Assembly: GCA_002353835.1 (NCBI GenBank)
Contig: DEKL01000084.1
Coordinates: 1 to 13,117, forward strand
Origin: Alphaproteobacteria bacterium UBA2723
GTDB lineage: Bacteria; Pseudomonadota; Alphaproteobacteria; RF32; CAG-239
Reading direction: 5' to 3'
DNA length: 13,117 nt
Shown: positions 6,028 to 13,117 of the stretch, piece by piece
Position numbering within the stretch: position 1 is the stretch's first letter
Layout of the letters: each line of letters begins with the position of its first letter
Notes under the pieces: generated by a model
What the model saw: the letters and a program-made list of their open reading frames with translations, nothing else
What the model was told of the DNA's origin: nothing
Databases searched by the model: none
Program-made: the position numbers and the translations under genes

Positions 6028-6847
6028 TTTCTCTCTCCTTTTTCTCTTCTAACTGACGACGATAGACTTTGATTCCCAAAATTCGAATGTACTCTTCGCC
6101 GTTTTTAATTTTGTGGCGATAAATCATTTTCCTGATATTACGGGCTAAGTAATATACGCGATAGGCTAAAGAATTAAAGAAATTATCTTTGCAACGAATA
6201 TTTTTAAACAGCCGGCGAACATTGTGATAATTGCCGATAGCGGTGCTGCGCTCTTTTCTGGTTCTGTCAAAACATTCGGCAACGATAACGTGAGCATCAA
6301 TGCGTTTCATAGAATATTCATCATCCGGCATTTCTTCATTGTGACGAATATACATTAAATCTATGTGGGTGGTCGGAAATTTTTGATTTAATTCATCCAT
6401 TAAGGTACATAATTCCTCATCAGAGGTCACACCGGATTTACTCTCAGCTTGTTCCATGTAAACAATTAAAGCGGTCTTTGCTTTATGAAGACGTTTATAC
6501 AGTTTTTTGATACGACGATTATAGCGTTCTTTAACCTTCGGATAAGCCTCTTCAAAAGATTTAAATAAGGGAAAATCATGATTAAAAATGATATGTGTCC
6601 GTTGATTATAATAAATATCACAGGGTTCCGGATATTCCCGTTTACCGTGGTATTTTAGGTCTTCCTTATTCAAAAAATCTTGAAAATTATTTAAGAGAAA
6701 ATTCATACGCTCGGCAAATGTCGCACCGGCAATCCAATCAAAAGGTGCGCTGAATTTTCTCAAACGCATGGCGCGGAGATAATTTGCACAAAAACAAACC
6801 TCTCCTAAAGAAAAAACACAATCATATTTTATGAGATTTCCTGCCAT
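6017..6847 (-). CDS. DUF1796 family protein (putative papain-like cysteine peptidase fold)
   Basis: 276 residues, no signal peptide or membrane span. The family hallmark FSLGEVC (12-18) is followed by the PFDWI segment (35-39), and a second conserved block FNHDF (88-92) precedes a Glu/Tyr/Arg-rich helix (about 98-120). Pfam describes DUF1796 as putative papain-like cysteine peptidases; C18 and H90 are the obvious candidate catalytic pair, but activity is unproven. Such genes often sit in capsule or lipopolysaccharide loci. The C-terminal stretch IRILGIKVYRR (255-265) resembles short tails I associate with polysaccharide-locus proteins. The start is 3 nt after the upstream gene's stop with only a weak ribosome binding site, so translation is probably coupled. 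The end overlaps the PRPP synthetase gene by 11 nt. Confidence 0.75.
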   Translation of the reverse strand: MAGNLIKYDCVFSLGEVCFCANYLRAMRLRKFSAPFDWIAGATFAERMNFLLNNFQDFLNKEDLKYHGKREYPEPCDIYYNQRTHIIFNHDFPLFKSFEEAYPKVKERYNRRIKKLYKRLHKAKTALIVYMEQAESKSGVTSDEELCTLMDELNQKFPTTHIDLMYIRHNEEMPDDEYSMKRIDAHVIVAECFDRTRKERSTAIGNYHNVRRLFKNIRCKDNFFNSLAYRVYYLARNIRKMIYRHKIKNGEEYIRILGIKVYRRQLEEKKERENES

Positions 6848-6850
6848 CAG

Positions 6851-7357
6851 TTACTCGTTTTTATACAAAACAAAGGGAATATTCCAAAACATATACGGAT
6901 CCCTATGCGTGGAAATAACTGTTAAGGTGTTATCATCTTTATTTATTTTGCTCTTTTCTATATTTCTATAGGCATAATTGCGCCAATCATTAAAATTGAT
7001 ATATTGGTCAGCAATAACTTCTACATTTTTTACAACCACTTTTTCCGGATTGTTACCGAAATCTATACGAAATTTGTAGATTTTTTGCTCCGGAATAACA
7101 ACCTCTACGTGGGTATCTTTCGGGGTTACTTTTTTCTTAATGGAATGTTTCTGATTAAAATTTTCATTTTGTTCAATAGTATAGAAAATTTGGAGTTCAA
7201 ACGGTTTTACCAATTCCCAATCTACAACAACCGTAAGCGGCACTTTAGGATATGTCCGCTGCGCCGGTTTTTCCGGACTATACCACATATAACCAAACCA
7301 CCCTGTTCCCACCGACAACAAAAGCAACACTAAAATAACAGCTATTTTTTTTAACAT
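6851..7357 (-). CDS. Single-span anchored protein with FRIDFG/DPYM beta-rich domain
   Basis: 168 residues, unknown function. A hydrophobic segment at about 5-23 after MLKK is a signal anchor, so the rest (about 27-168) should face the periplasm. The soluble part is beta-rich with the landmarks QIFYT (56-60), FRIDFG (96-101) and DPYM (153-156). The same landmarks in the same order occur in the protein at 11771-12385, so the two are paralogs; this copy lacks the C-terminal membrane span and charged tail of the other. A similar module, as I recall it, appears in large membrane glycosyltransferases, which fits the glycan context, but no enzymatic motif is visible. Start: AGGT lies 6 nt upstream and a strong promoter at 7396-7424 precedes it, making it the first gene of a three-gene operon. 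Confidence 0.75.
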   Translation of the reverse strand: MLKKIAVILVLLLLSVGTGWFGYMWYSPEKPAQRTYPKVPLTVVVDWELVKPFELQIFYTIEQNENFNQKHSIKKKVTPKDTHVEVVIPEQKIYKFRIDFGNNPEKVVVKNVEVIADQYINFNDWRNYAYRNIEKSKINKDDNTLTVISTHRDPYMFWNIPFVLYKNE

Positions 7358-7395
7358 GCGTGTACCTATTTTAATTTATATCACTTATCTCTGTT

Positions 7396-7424
7396 TTATT
7401 AGCAAAATAAATAATGAGTGTCAA
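7396..7424 (-). promoter_or_regulatory. Strong promoter for the operon 7357 to 5101
   Basis: On the minus strand a consensus TTGACA (7424-7419) is followed after 17 bp by TAATAA (7401-7396). The predicted start near 7389 gives a leader of about 30 nt. It separates the three-gene unit from the gene ending at 7457; no hairpin terminator is visible between them, so readthrough is possible. Confidence 0.75.
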
Positions 7425-7456
7425 TAATTTTGGCATTTTAAACTATATTTTATTGT

Positions 7457-9610
7457 CTATTTACGTTTTTTATTTTTTCTATCTGTGTTGTCTATGGCTT
7501 TTACTTCTTTAATCTCTTTGATTATCAAATCAATAGAAAAAGCATCATTCCAAGTTGTTGCACTTTCCCGATATACATCTCCTAAATCTCTAGCAATATT
7601 AGGATGTTTTTTAACATAATCCAATTCTTGCAATGTACTATCCAAATTTATTATTGTTGCAAATTGATAATCCAATAAATACAAATTATTATTTGCCATA
7701 AACAAATTGGCCGGTCGAATATCACGATGTATTAATTTGCTGTTTTTTAATTTCTCTTTTATTTCTTTTAATTCCTTAAGAATCAGTTGTTTTTCTTTCT
7801 CATACATACCTAAATTTTGCAATTCCTCAACATTATATCCTTGCAAATACGGCGTAATTATAAATGGTGCCTCTTTATCTGCTATTAAGATTTGCGGAAC
7901 ATATTTACCTAATATTTTATAAAAACATTGCTGCATTGTTATTTCATTTGCAGCAACTTCTGCATCTCCCCCCCATTTTATAAAAATTTCTTTATTTTGA
8001 TATAAACCTTTATAAAACGTACAGTGTAAACCTGACACAATATCCATATTTAATGATTTTAATTCACTTACCCCTAATGGTAATAATTTTTGAGCAATTA
8101 TAAATTCCTTATCCGCTATCTTTTTTAAATGTTGTTTAACAAATCTTGTATGATTATTATATCTTACAGACAGAGGATATATCTGATAGCCCATATTCTG
8201 TCCGATAATTGCAATAATTCTTTCCATAGCATGAGCTAATGTAAAAATATTGCGTTTACTATAATCAAAGCTATTTATGTCGAGCTTTATTTTTTTAACT
8301 TGTTGTAAGATTTTACTCTTCGCACCGAAGCAACTACCACCGATAAATTTATATTCATCAGGTACTTCAATTTTCAGCCGATGTGCATATTCTTTTACAA
8401 CACGTTGACGCTCCGGTGTATCATTGAAAACCAAATTATTTGCACCGATAATACCATATGAATCGTTATGCATTAAAACATCTATACCGCGATGCACATT
8501 AAACACCCCCATACAACCACTAAAGAGTTGTCTAAACCATGAAGTTTTTACAAACATACGTTTATAAGTTATACGCCCTCTGCCGTATACAGCCCCTTTT
8601 GAATGAAGGTGGTAAATAATATGATAACGATTTAAATCGGTTTCTTGTATGGCTTGCATAAACGGACCAATATCAAAACCTTTATCTATACATGGTATAA
8701 ATCTGGTATTTTCTTTATATTCTTTAATTTCTCTTGCTGTTGATGAATGCATAAACTCTTGGTTACCCGTTATAATCAGGTCATAATTATAACATTCCAT
8801 ATTTTGCAAGTATTCTTTAATTTCAGACCACGCTTGTGCATAAAACATATGCAAATGAACAAGAATTTTAGCTTTTTTATTTTGTTCAATTTCTTTATGA
8901 TAGATTATACGACCCAATTGGCGCAAGATTTTATACCACCAACCATAAGCATGATATAAGTTTATCTTTTCAATTATTCTTCCTTCTTTGCGTCCGCATC
9001 GTTCATAGTGTAACAAAGGATTGACGTTAGCAGCTTTTACATCGGGGTTATTACTGTAATACATTTCTGTACTGAACTTTTTGCTCGGATTACGATTTTC
9101 TCGCCAGCCTTTTCTTAGATAATGTTCAACAGGATCAACACCTGCTTTGGCCACATCAGGATATTGCTTTAAATACCACCTTTTATCAAAATATTTAGAC
9201 TGTGCAATCAGTTTATAATTTTCAGATTTTTTATCATATTTACGGAGGATTTTATTGATATTTATCCATTTTGATTTCTTATATTTTGCTTGTTTCAGAA
9301 TACTGGGATTTTCGCGAATATAATGAAACAGCGGAGATAAGTTCTTTTCATAAAGTTCTGGATAAGCTTGCAAATATTTATCATTATCAAAATGGTTATT
9401 AGGATTGCATCCGTCTTTCCACCCTATTTTTACATAGTGTTCTATCGGATTAATTTTTGATTTTTTTAATTGCGGATTTTGTTTAAAATAATAAGTTGCA
9501 TCAAACATATCAGACTTTTCTATAAAGCCTATTTGTCGTAGAGTATTATATTTTTCCTTGTCAATAAGGTGAAAAAATCGTACTAATTTTAATACTGCTA
9601 GATTCATCAT
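7457..9610 (-). CDS. Four-repeat / RgpF-type glycosyltransferase / kinase-fold fusion protein
   Basis: 717 residues with three parts. Four copies of a short repeat lie at about 36-67, 74-100, 141-171 and 179-211; each has an aromatic start, a YP/NP-D-or-E step, HY, and usually a G-W/R-x-E/D-G-R-like end. A rhamnan synthesis protein F (RgpF) type domain spans about 247-500, with DKGFDIGPF (309-317) and YHLHSKG (333-339); this family acts in assembly of rhamnose-containing surface polysaccharides. A protein-kinase-like fold occupies about 520-690: K545, E556, catalytic loop HRDIRPAN (628-635) with D630 and N635, and metal-binding D647 in LLDYQ. All core kinase residues are present, so it is probably active. 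No membrane span or signal peptide, so cytoplasmic. Two ATGs open the frame; AGG lies 5 nt before the first and 8 nt before the second. The stop is TAG. DNA is visibly AT-richer than the left-hand genes. Last gene of its operon, 24 nt after the nuclease-like gene. Confidence 0.85.
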   Translation of the reverse strand: MMNLAVLKLVRFFHLIDKEKYNTLRQIGFIEKSDMFDATYYFKQNPQLKKSKINPIEHYVKIGWKDGCNPNNHFDNDKYLQAYPELYEKNLSPLFHYIRENPSILKQAKYKKSKWININKILRKYDKKSENYKLIAQSKYFDKRWYLKQYPDVAKAGVDPVEHYLRKGWRENRNPSKKFSTEMYYSNNPDVKAANVNPLLHYERCGRKEGRIIEKINLYHAYGWWYKILRQLGRIIYHKEIEQNKKAKILVHLHMFYAQAWSEIKEYLQNMECYNYDLIITGNQEFMHSSTAREIKEYKENTRFIPCIDKGFDIGPFMQAIQETDLNRYHIIYHLHSKGAVYGRGRITYKRMFVKTSWFRQLFSGCMGVFNVHRGIDVLMHNDSYGIIGANNLVFNDTPERQRVVKEYAHRLKIEVPDEYKFIGGSCFGAKSKILQQVKKIKLDINSFDYSKRNIFTLAHAMERIIAIIGQNMGYQIYPLSVRYNNHTRFVKQHLKKIADKEFIIAQKLLPLGVSELKSLNMDIVSGLHCTFYKGLYQNKEIFIKWGGDAEVAANEITMQQCFYKILGKYVPQILIADKEAPFIITPYLQGYNVEELQNLGMYEKEKQLILKELKEIKEKLKNSKLIHRDIRPANLFMANNNLYLLDYQFATIINLDSTLQELDYVKKHPNIARDLGDVYRESATTWNDAFSIDLIIKEIKEVKAIDNTDRKNKKRK

Positions 9611-9634
9611 GTTAACCTAACTATATTTTATTTT

Positions 9635-10654
9635 TTATGCATTTAATGGAATCATTAGTTCATCTAATTTTTTTTTGAGGATTGTTTCTATTCCAATATT
9701 CTCATTATCAAGTAATCGCTTTATATCTTTATCTGTTAGTACTAGAATTAATTTTCCTTGTTCTCTCAATAGACTTTTTTGAATTGCTTTTGCATGAGAA
9801 TCACATGACGTTGTTGCCAAAATAATGGCAACATTTCTTAATGCCGTCTTATATAAATACTTGCTAGTACGCCAAATTTCGTCCTGAGATATTTTAGAAC
9901 TATAACATTTAGCCTCAAAAACCAAATAACGAGTATTAAAACAGTTACGAACTATTTCCATAAAGTAACTATCTGTTTTTTCAACAGCAATTGGTGCGAC
10001 AAAATCATATCGATGTAAATTATCATCTGTCGTTTTTTGTGGTAAGGGACGACCAGCAATACCCTGAAAATAATACTCTATAAATTCTTTAGTGAAATCT
10101 TCAAATTCTCTCCATTTATTTCTTTTTTTACTTGAAACTAAACAATTGAACCAATTTCTCAGTTTCTCAACACTAGTTGTATTCCGGATATTACTAACAA
10201 GATTGATATTATAAAATTCATTAGAAAAATAATTTAATTTATTAAAGATTTCTTTTATAACCTCGGCATTATACGAGTATGTTTTTAGATATTCATTCTC
10301 AAGCATTTTTTGTAAATCATATATATCCCAAATCTGAAGGTCATACGATTGATTTTCGCAATATTTGGTAGCAAGGAATAAATTTTCTAATTCACGCTTA
10401 AAAGGTACAAGTAAAATATCTACTTTTTTTCTCTCTGGATAATTTTTAAAAAAATTTATCGCTCCATTGGGAATTATTTTACATTCAATATAATATTCTT
10501 TTTGATTTTTTTGTGCAATAATATCACAATATCTTGTATTTTTTAACATATTAGATTTTTGGGAATCTAAAAAATTTATATTATACCCTAGTATTTTTAA
10601 GACTTCCTGAGCTAATATTAGAAAATCTTCTTCACTAATAAAAGGATTAGTCAA
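9635..10654 (-). CDS. Mrr-type restriction-endonuclease-like protein with two PD-(D/E)XK motifs
   Basis: 339 residues, cytoplasmic. The N-terminal half has a nuclease-like core: D44 in RYCDII, then E57 and K59 in YIECKI. The C-terminal half (about 180-315) has a second, more typical Mrr-like core: E183/E185 in an opening helix, D217 in RYDFVAP, E247 and K249 in VFEAKCYSS, a following Q257, then AIILATT and the LREQGKLILVLTDKDI end. Both triads are complete, so both domains could cut DNA or one may serve binding. The start is TTG, with a full AAGGAGG 6 nt upstream; no ATG fits better. The gene lies 24 nt after the epimerase gene and 24 nt before the RgpF-kinase gene, all probably co-transcribed. 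No methyltransferase or other restriction partner is in the window. The DNA is strikingly AT-rich, consistent with recent acquisition. Confidence 0.8.
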   Translation of the reverse strand: MTNPFISEEDFLILAQEVLKILGYNINFLDSQKSNMLKNTRYCDIIAQKNQKEYYIECKIIPNGAINFFKNYPERKKVDILLVPFKRELENLFLATKYCENQSYDLQIWDIYDLQKMLENEYLKTYSYNAEVIKEIFNKLNYFSNEFYNINLVSNIRNTTSVEKLRNWFNCLVSSKKRNKWREFEDFTKEFIEYYFQGIAGRPLPQKTTDDNLHRYDFVAPIAVEKTDSYFMEIVRNCFNTRYLVFEAKCYSSKISQDEIWRTSKYLYKTALRNVAIILATTSCDSHAKAIQKSLLREQGKLILVLTDKDIKRLLDNENIGIETILKKKLDELMIPLNA

Positions 10655-10660
10655 TTTTAG

Positions 10661-10667
10661 CCTCCTT
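10661..10667 (-). promoter_or_regulatory. Full Shine-Dalgarno supporting a TTG start
   Basis: On the minus strand this reads AAGGAGG, 6 nt before the TTG at 10654-10652. Its perfect match and spacing are the reason to accept TTG as the start of the nuclease-like gene. Confidence 0.75.
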
Positions 10668-10678
10668 ACTATAAAAAT

Positions 10679-11656
10679 TTAAGCAGCTATATCTCGTGGT
10701 TTACTATCCAAACTAAATTTCCAAGCCACAAATTTTTTAACCCCTTCTTCAAAAGATGTCTTAGGCTGATAACCTAACAGTCTTTGTGCCTTACTTATAT
10801 CTGATACAGTTTTATCAACATCTCCTAGTTGCATCGGCATTTGATGAATTTGAGCTTTTTTACCTAAGACTTTTTCTATGGTTGCAATCATTTCTTTTAA
10901 GGTAATTGGACTACCACCACCTAAATTAAAGATTTCATAACCTGTTTGTTGATACTGTAATGTTGCCATTATGCCATCAACAATATCATCAATGTAAGTA
11001 TAATCTCGCATTGTAGTTCCATCTCCATACATATCTATCGGCTTATTTTCCATTATTAACCGTGTAAATTTATTAATAGCCAAATCCGGACGTTGACGTG
11101 GACCAAAAACAGTAAAAAAGCGTAACATATAGATTTCCATATCATACAAATGATGATATGTATAACAAATTTGCTCATCAGCAGACTTTGTTGCCGCATA
11201 AGGAGAAATTGGTTCTCTGATATTTAAATCTTCAGAAAATTTTTTAGCTTTGCAATTACCATATACTGATGAAGATGATGCCATACTCATACGTTTAACA
11301 TTATATTTTTTCATCATTTCCAAAATATTCAACGTACCTATAATATTCGTCATTGCATAGGCAAGAGGCGCCTCTATTGATGGGCGAACACCTGCACGTG
11401 CGGCTAAGTGAACGACCATATCTATTTTATTTTCAGCAAATACTTTCTCAACATCTGCTATTTTCTCTATATTGCCTTCATATAGTTTATAATTTGGATC
11501 TTGCAAAGCTTGATAAACATTATCTTTTTTTATTGAGGGATCATAGTAGTCATTAAAATTATCTATAGCAATGACTTTAATACCCATTGAAAGTAGTTTA
11601 TCAGCTAATGATGAGCCGATAAAACCTGCTCCACCTGTTATCATTATTGTTTGCAT
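10679..11656 (-). CDS. UDP-glucuronate 4-epimerase-like NAD-dependent epimerase
   Basis: 325 residues, an extended short-chain dehydrogenase/reductase. Members of this subgroup convert UDP-glucuronate to UDP-galacturonate for capsule or lipopolysaccharide synthesis. Visible signs: the NAD-binding GGAGFIG (8-14), the subgroup phrase DNFNDYYDP (32-40), HLAARAGVRPS (83-93), the SSSVYG strand (128-133), the catalytic Y153 and K157 in SPYAATK, RFFTVFGPRQRPD (179-191) and RDYTYIDD (217-224). Length and motifs match UDP-glucuronate 4-epimerases better than GalE or RmlB, but related UDP-sugar epimerases cannot be excluded. AAAGGA lies 6 nt upstream of the ATG, and an extended -10 promoter precedes it. 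It is first in a leftward unit followed by the nuclease-like and RgpF-kinase genes. Confidence 0.9.
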   Translation of the reverse strand: MQTIMITGGAGFIGSSLADKLLSMGIKVIAIDNFNDYYDPSIKKDNVYQALQDPNYKLYEGNIEKIADVEKVFAENKIDMVVHLAARAGVRPSIEAPLAYAMTNIIGTLNILEMMKKYNVKRMSMASSSSVYGNCKAKKFSEDLNIREPISPYAATKSADEQICYTYHHLYDMEIYMLRFFTVFGPRQRPDLAINKFTRLIMENKPIDMYGDGTTMRDYTYIDDIVDGIMATLQYQQTGYEIFNLGGGSPITLKEMIATIEKVLGKKAQIHQMPMQLGDVDKTVSDISKAQRLLGYQPKTSFEEGVKKFVAWKFSLDSKPRDIAA

Positions 11657-11690
11657 TATTTATCCTTTCTATTGTATGCTATTAATGCGT

Positions 11691-11719
11691 TTTTTAGCAT
11701 ATTAGATATAAAGAGTCAA
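11691..11719 (-). promoter_or_regulatory. Extended -10 promoter for the epimerase operon
   Basis: On the minus strand, TTGACT (11719-11714) is followed by a 17-bp spacer and TAAAAA (11696-11691), with TG one base upstream of the -10 as in extended -10 promoters. It sits between the terminator of the upstream unit and the epimerase start, so it probably drives 11656 to 7457. Confidence 0.55.
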
Positions 11720-11724
11720 GAGAC

Positions 11725-11753
11725 AAAAAAGCGAGGGGATTAGCCTCGCTTTT
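11725..11753 (-). terminator. Intrinsic terminator of the upstream leftward unit
   Basis: A perfect 10-bp stem pairs 11744-11753 with 11727-11736 around a 7-nt loop, with a GC-rich core (GCGAGG/CCTCGC) and a run of six T on the minus strand (11730-11725). It lies 18 nt after the stop of the membrane protein gene at 11771 and ends that unit. Confidence 0.9.
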
Positions 11754-11770
11754 GGTGGAATTAAAATGGA

Positions 11771-12385
11771 TTATTTTCTATCTTTAGAATTTTTAGGAGA
11801 TTTTTCCTCCGGTTTTTCCGCTTTTTTTCTTGTTAAAAACAGACCTAAGAATAAAGCAATAAAGAATGTGCTAAAAGCAATTTGCAATAGTTTAGTCCAG
11901 TTTATGACCATTCTGGGGGTAACATCTAAATCTTTTTTATAATACATATACGGGTCAGTCTGATTAGAAACAATACGCAATGTATTGCCATCAAAAAATT
12001 GGTGTTCTTCTACATGACGACTGAACCAATATTCTTTTTCTTCATCTGCTAAGATATTAACTTCAGTGTTACCTATTAACTTTAAATCAGAAACATAAAC
12101 TGTTTTCGGTTTAACACCAAAGTCTATGCGAAAATGTACAACTTTTTCTGTTGGAAGCACAATTTTAACGGTTTGCACACCGGCCGGAATCATCTTTCTG
12201 ACAGATTGTTTTTCGTTCATTTTACCATCTTTTGTATCAGTATAAAAGATTTGGTAATTTATATCTTGCGAACTTTCTGAATTAAAAGTCACACGGATAT
12301 TTTTTGCATACCAATCATTTACTGTTGCAAATGTTGCAATAGCTGCCAAAACAATGCTAAAACTTAAAACTTTAAACATTCTCAT
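11771..12385 (-). CDS. Two-span membrane protein with FRIDFG/DPYM beta-rich domain
   Basis: 204 residues, unknown function. Membrane spans at about 4-22 and 165-185 enclose a presumably periplasmic beta-rich domain, and the tail (186-204) is Lys/Glu-rich and cytoplasmic. The domain carries QIFYT (45-49), FRIDFG (85-90) and DPYM (144-147), in the same order as the protein at 6851-7357, its paralog; the second span is the main difference. The first ATG is supported by GGAG 8 nt upstream; the ATG two codons later would be too far. It overlaps the 3' end of the acetyltransferase gene by 14 nt, so the two are co-translated. A strong terminator follows. I infer a structural or partner role in glycan handling at the inner membrane; nothing in the sequence shows catalysis. 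Confidence 0.8.
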   Translation of the reverse strand: MRMFKVLSFSIVLAAIATFATVNDWYAKNIRVTFNSESSQDINYQIFYTDTKDGKMNEKQSVRKMIPAGVQTVKIVLPTEKVVHFRIDFGVKPKTVYVSDLKLIGNTEVNILADEEKEYWFSRHVEEHQFFDGNTLRIVSNQTDPYMYYKKDLDVTPRMVINWTKLLQIAFSTFFIALFLGLFLTRKKAEKPEEKSPKNSKDRK

Positions 12386-12923
12386 GATTTTTTCTCCATT
12401 CTGTTAAAAAATTAATTGCCTGATGAATATCATCATAAGGAATTTGCTTAATGACCTCATCCGGCAAATTCCACCATTTCAATTTCAGTAATTTCTCAAT
12501 AATATCGGCACTAAAACGATAACGCAAAACTTTTGCCGGATTACCACAAACAATGGCGTAAGGCGGTACATTATGAGTTACCACAGATTTAGCCCCAATA
12601 ATTGCCCCATCACCAATGGTAATACCATTTTTGATAAAAACATCATCACCTATCCAAACGTCATTACCGATATGCACCGGTACTAAAACCTCCCATTCAT
12701 TATGCGAAGGGGTTTTATCCGTTTTATACTCTAGCCTATCTAAATACAAATATGGGGAGCATGTCAAGTAATTTAAAGGATGTGTACCATGCCCAATACG
12801 CACACGATTACCAATAGAAACAAAAGCCCCAATAACTGTTTCTTTAGGATTGGCAATATACAAATCCATTGATGAATAAGATTGTTTTCCGATATGTGGT
12901 ATATTTGGTACGAATTGTGGCAT
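12372..12923 (-). CDS. CatB-like hexapeptide-repeat O-acetyltransferase
   Basis: 183 residues from the start chosen here. It belongs to the left-handed beta-helix acetyltransferases of the xenobiotic/CatB type, which move acetyl groups from acetyl-CoA to hydroxyls of sugars or drugs; in this context a glycan O-acetylation role is likely. Hexapeptide repeats flank an insertion: IGAFVSIGNRVRIGHGTHP, where a His of HGTHP is the likely catalytic base, then HIGNDVWIGDDVFI, ITIGDGAIIGAKSVV, and the family end CGNPAKVLRYRF. An ATG at 12945-12947 would add eight residues and overlaps the upstream stop as TAATG, but has no ribosome binding site; the ATG at 12921-12923 has AGGAG 5 nt upstream, so I use it. 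It overlaps the next gene by 14 nt. Confidence 0.85.
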   Translation of the reverse strand: MPQFVPNIPHIGKQSYSSMDLYIANPKETVIGAFVSIGNRVRIGHGTHPLNYLTCSPYLYLDRLEYKTDKTPSHNEWEVLVPVHIGNDVWIGDDVFIKNGITIGDGAIIGAKSVVTHNVPPYAIVCGNPAKVLRYRFSADIIEKLLKLKWWNLPDEVIKQIPYDDIHQAINFLTEWRKNHENV

Positions 12924-12928
12924 TTTTT

Positions 12929-12933
12929 CTCCT
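12929..12933 (-). promoter_or_regulatory. Ribosome binding site deciding the acetyltransferase start
   Basis: On the minus strand this reads AGGAG, 5 nt before the ATG at 12923-12921. It lies inside the extra eight codons of the longer reading and favours the shorter start. Confidence 0.6.
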
Positions 12934-12946
12934 AATAAAACCTTCA

Positions 12947-13117
12947 TTAGGACTTTCTCTTTTTTAGATTTTCTCTAATAATAATATCTATATTCTTTAA
13001 ATAATTATTTTTTGTATTATAAAAATTTTGATTTAATTTTGAATTATTATTATTTATATTTATTTTAATTTGATTTTCTTTAATTTTCTCTAATATGTCT
13101 TTACCTTCATCATTTAT
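12947..13117 (-). CDS. C-terminal end of an Asn/Lys-rich protein, cut by the window edge
   Basis: A minus-strand frame is open from the window end for 56 codons to TAA at 12949-12947. The visible residues are rich in Lys, Asn and Ile (for example KDILEKIKENQ, then ININNNN) and end in a basic tail LKKRKS. The DNA is extremely AT-rich, yet the frame holds no stop, which in such AT-rich DNA supports real coding. The stop shares its last base with the long-start ATG of the acetyltransferase (TAATG), and the spacing to the shorter start is 23 nt, so the genes look like one operon. No domain can be recognised from this fragment; the protein is probably another member of the glycan cluster. Confidence 0.65.
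   Translation of the reverse strand: MNDEGKDILEKIKENQIKININNNNSKLNQNFYNTKNNYLKNIDIIIRENLKKRKS

Overview
The window looks like a chromosomal stretch of a low-GC Gram-negative bacterium. Evidence: a secreted EF-hand protein with a signal peptide, single-span anchored proteins with presumed periplasmic domains, sigma-70-type promoters with 17-bp spacers, and an envelope-glycan gene cluster. The N-terminus of the RsmB-like methyltransferase (a RYIGSKDRR stretch) resembles alphaproteobacterial family members, so an AT-rich, possibly gut-associated and fermenting alphaproteobacterium is my best guess. That is inference: no rRNA or other decisive marker is present.

Left part (1-5100), mostly housekeeping. 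The window opens with a 24-bp tandem repeat (1-82), a long two-tier hairpin (107-174) and a GC-rich run of four small hairpins (177-240). Leftward genes follow in transcription order ackA (1807-3018), a zeta-toxin-like P-loop kinase (1152-1793) and an exported EF-hand protein (246-1100). Divergent from ackA is a rightward pair: an RsmB-type rRNA cytosine methyltransferase (3164-4387) and a histidine phosphatase (4481-5065). The 145-bp ackA/rsmB spacer holds two back-to-back promoters, both with 17-bp spacing.

Right part (5101-13117), all leftward, is a surface-polysaccharide region in at least three transcription units. Unit A, at the right edge: an Asn/Lys-rich protein cut by the window end, a hexapeptide-repeat O-acetyltransferase, and a two-span membrane protein, closed by a clear intrinsic terminator at 11725-11753. 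Unit B, from an extended -10 promoter at 11691-11719: a UDP-glucuronate 4-epimerase-like enzyme, a protein with two nuclease-like (PD-(D/E)XK) motifs that starts at TTG, and a 717-residue fusion of four short repeats, a RgpF-type glycosyltransferase domain and a kinase-fold domain. Unit C, from a TTGACA-17-TAATAA promoter at 7396-7424: a membrane-anchored protein paralogous to the last gene of unit A, a DUF1796 protein, and a divergent PRPP synthetase, with 3-nt spacing and an 11-nt overlap.

Together the right part suggests a pathway that makes sugar nucleotides or phosphosugars (epimerase, PRPP synthetase), polymerises or transfers sugars (RgpF domain), modifies the product (O-acetyltransferase, fused kinase) and uses anchored beta-rich proteins at the membrane. 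The most unusual points are the RgpF-kinase fusion, the paralogous pair of anchored proteins in two units, the double-nuclease gene inside a glycan operon, the divergent PRPP synthetase in such an operon, and an amber codon followed in frame by a GC-rich hairpin-forming extension at the end of the EF-hand gene.
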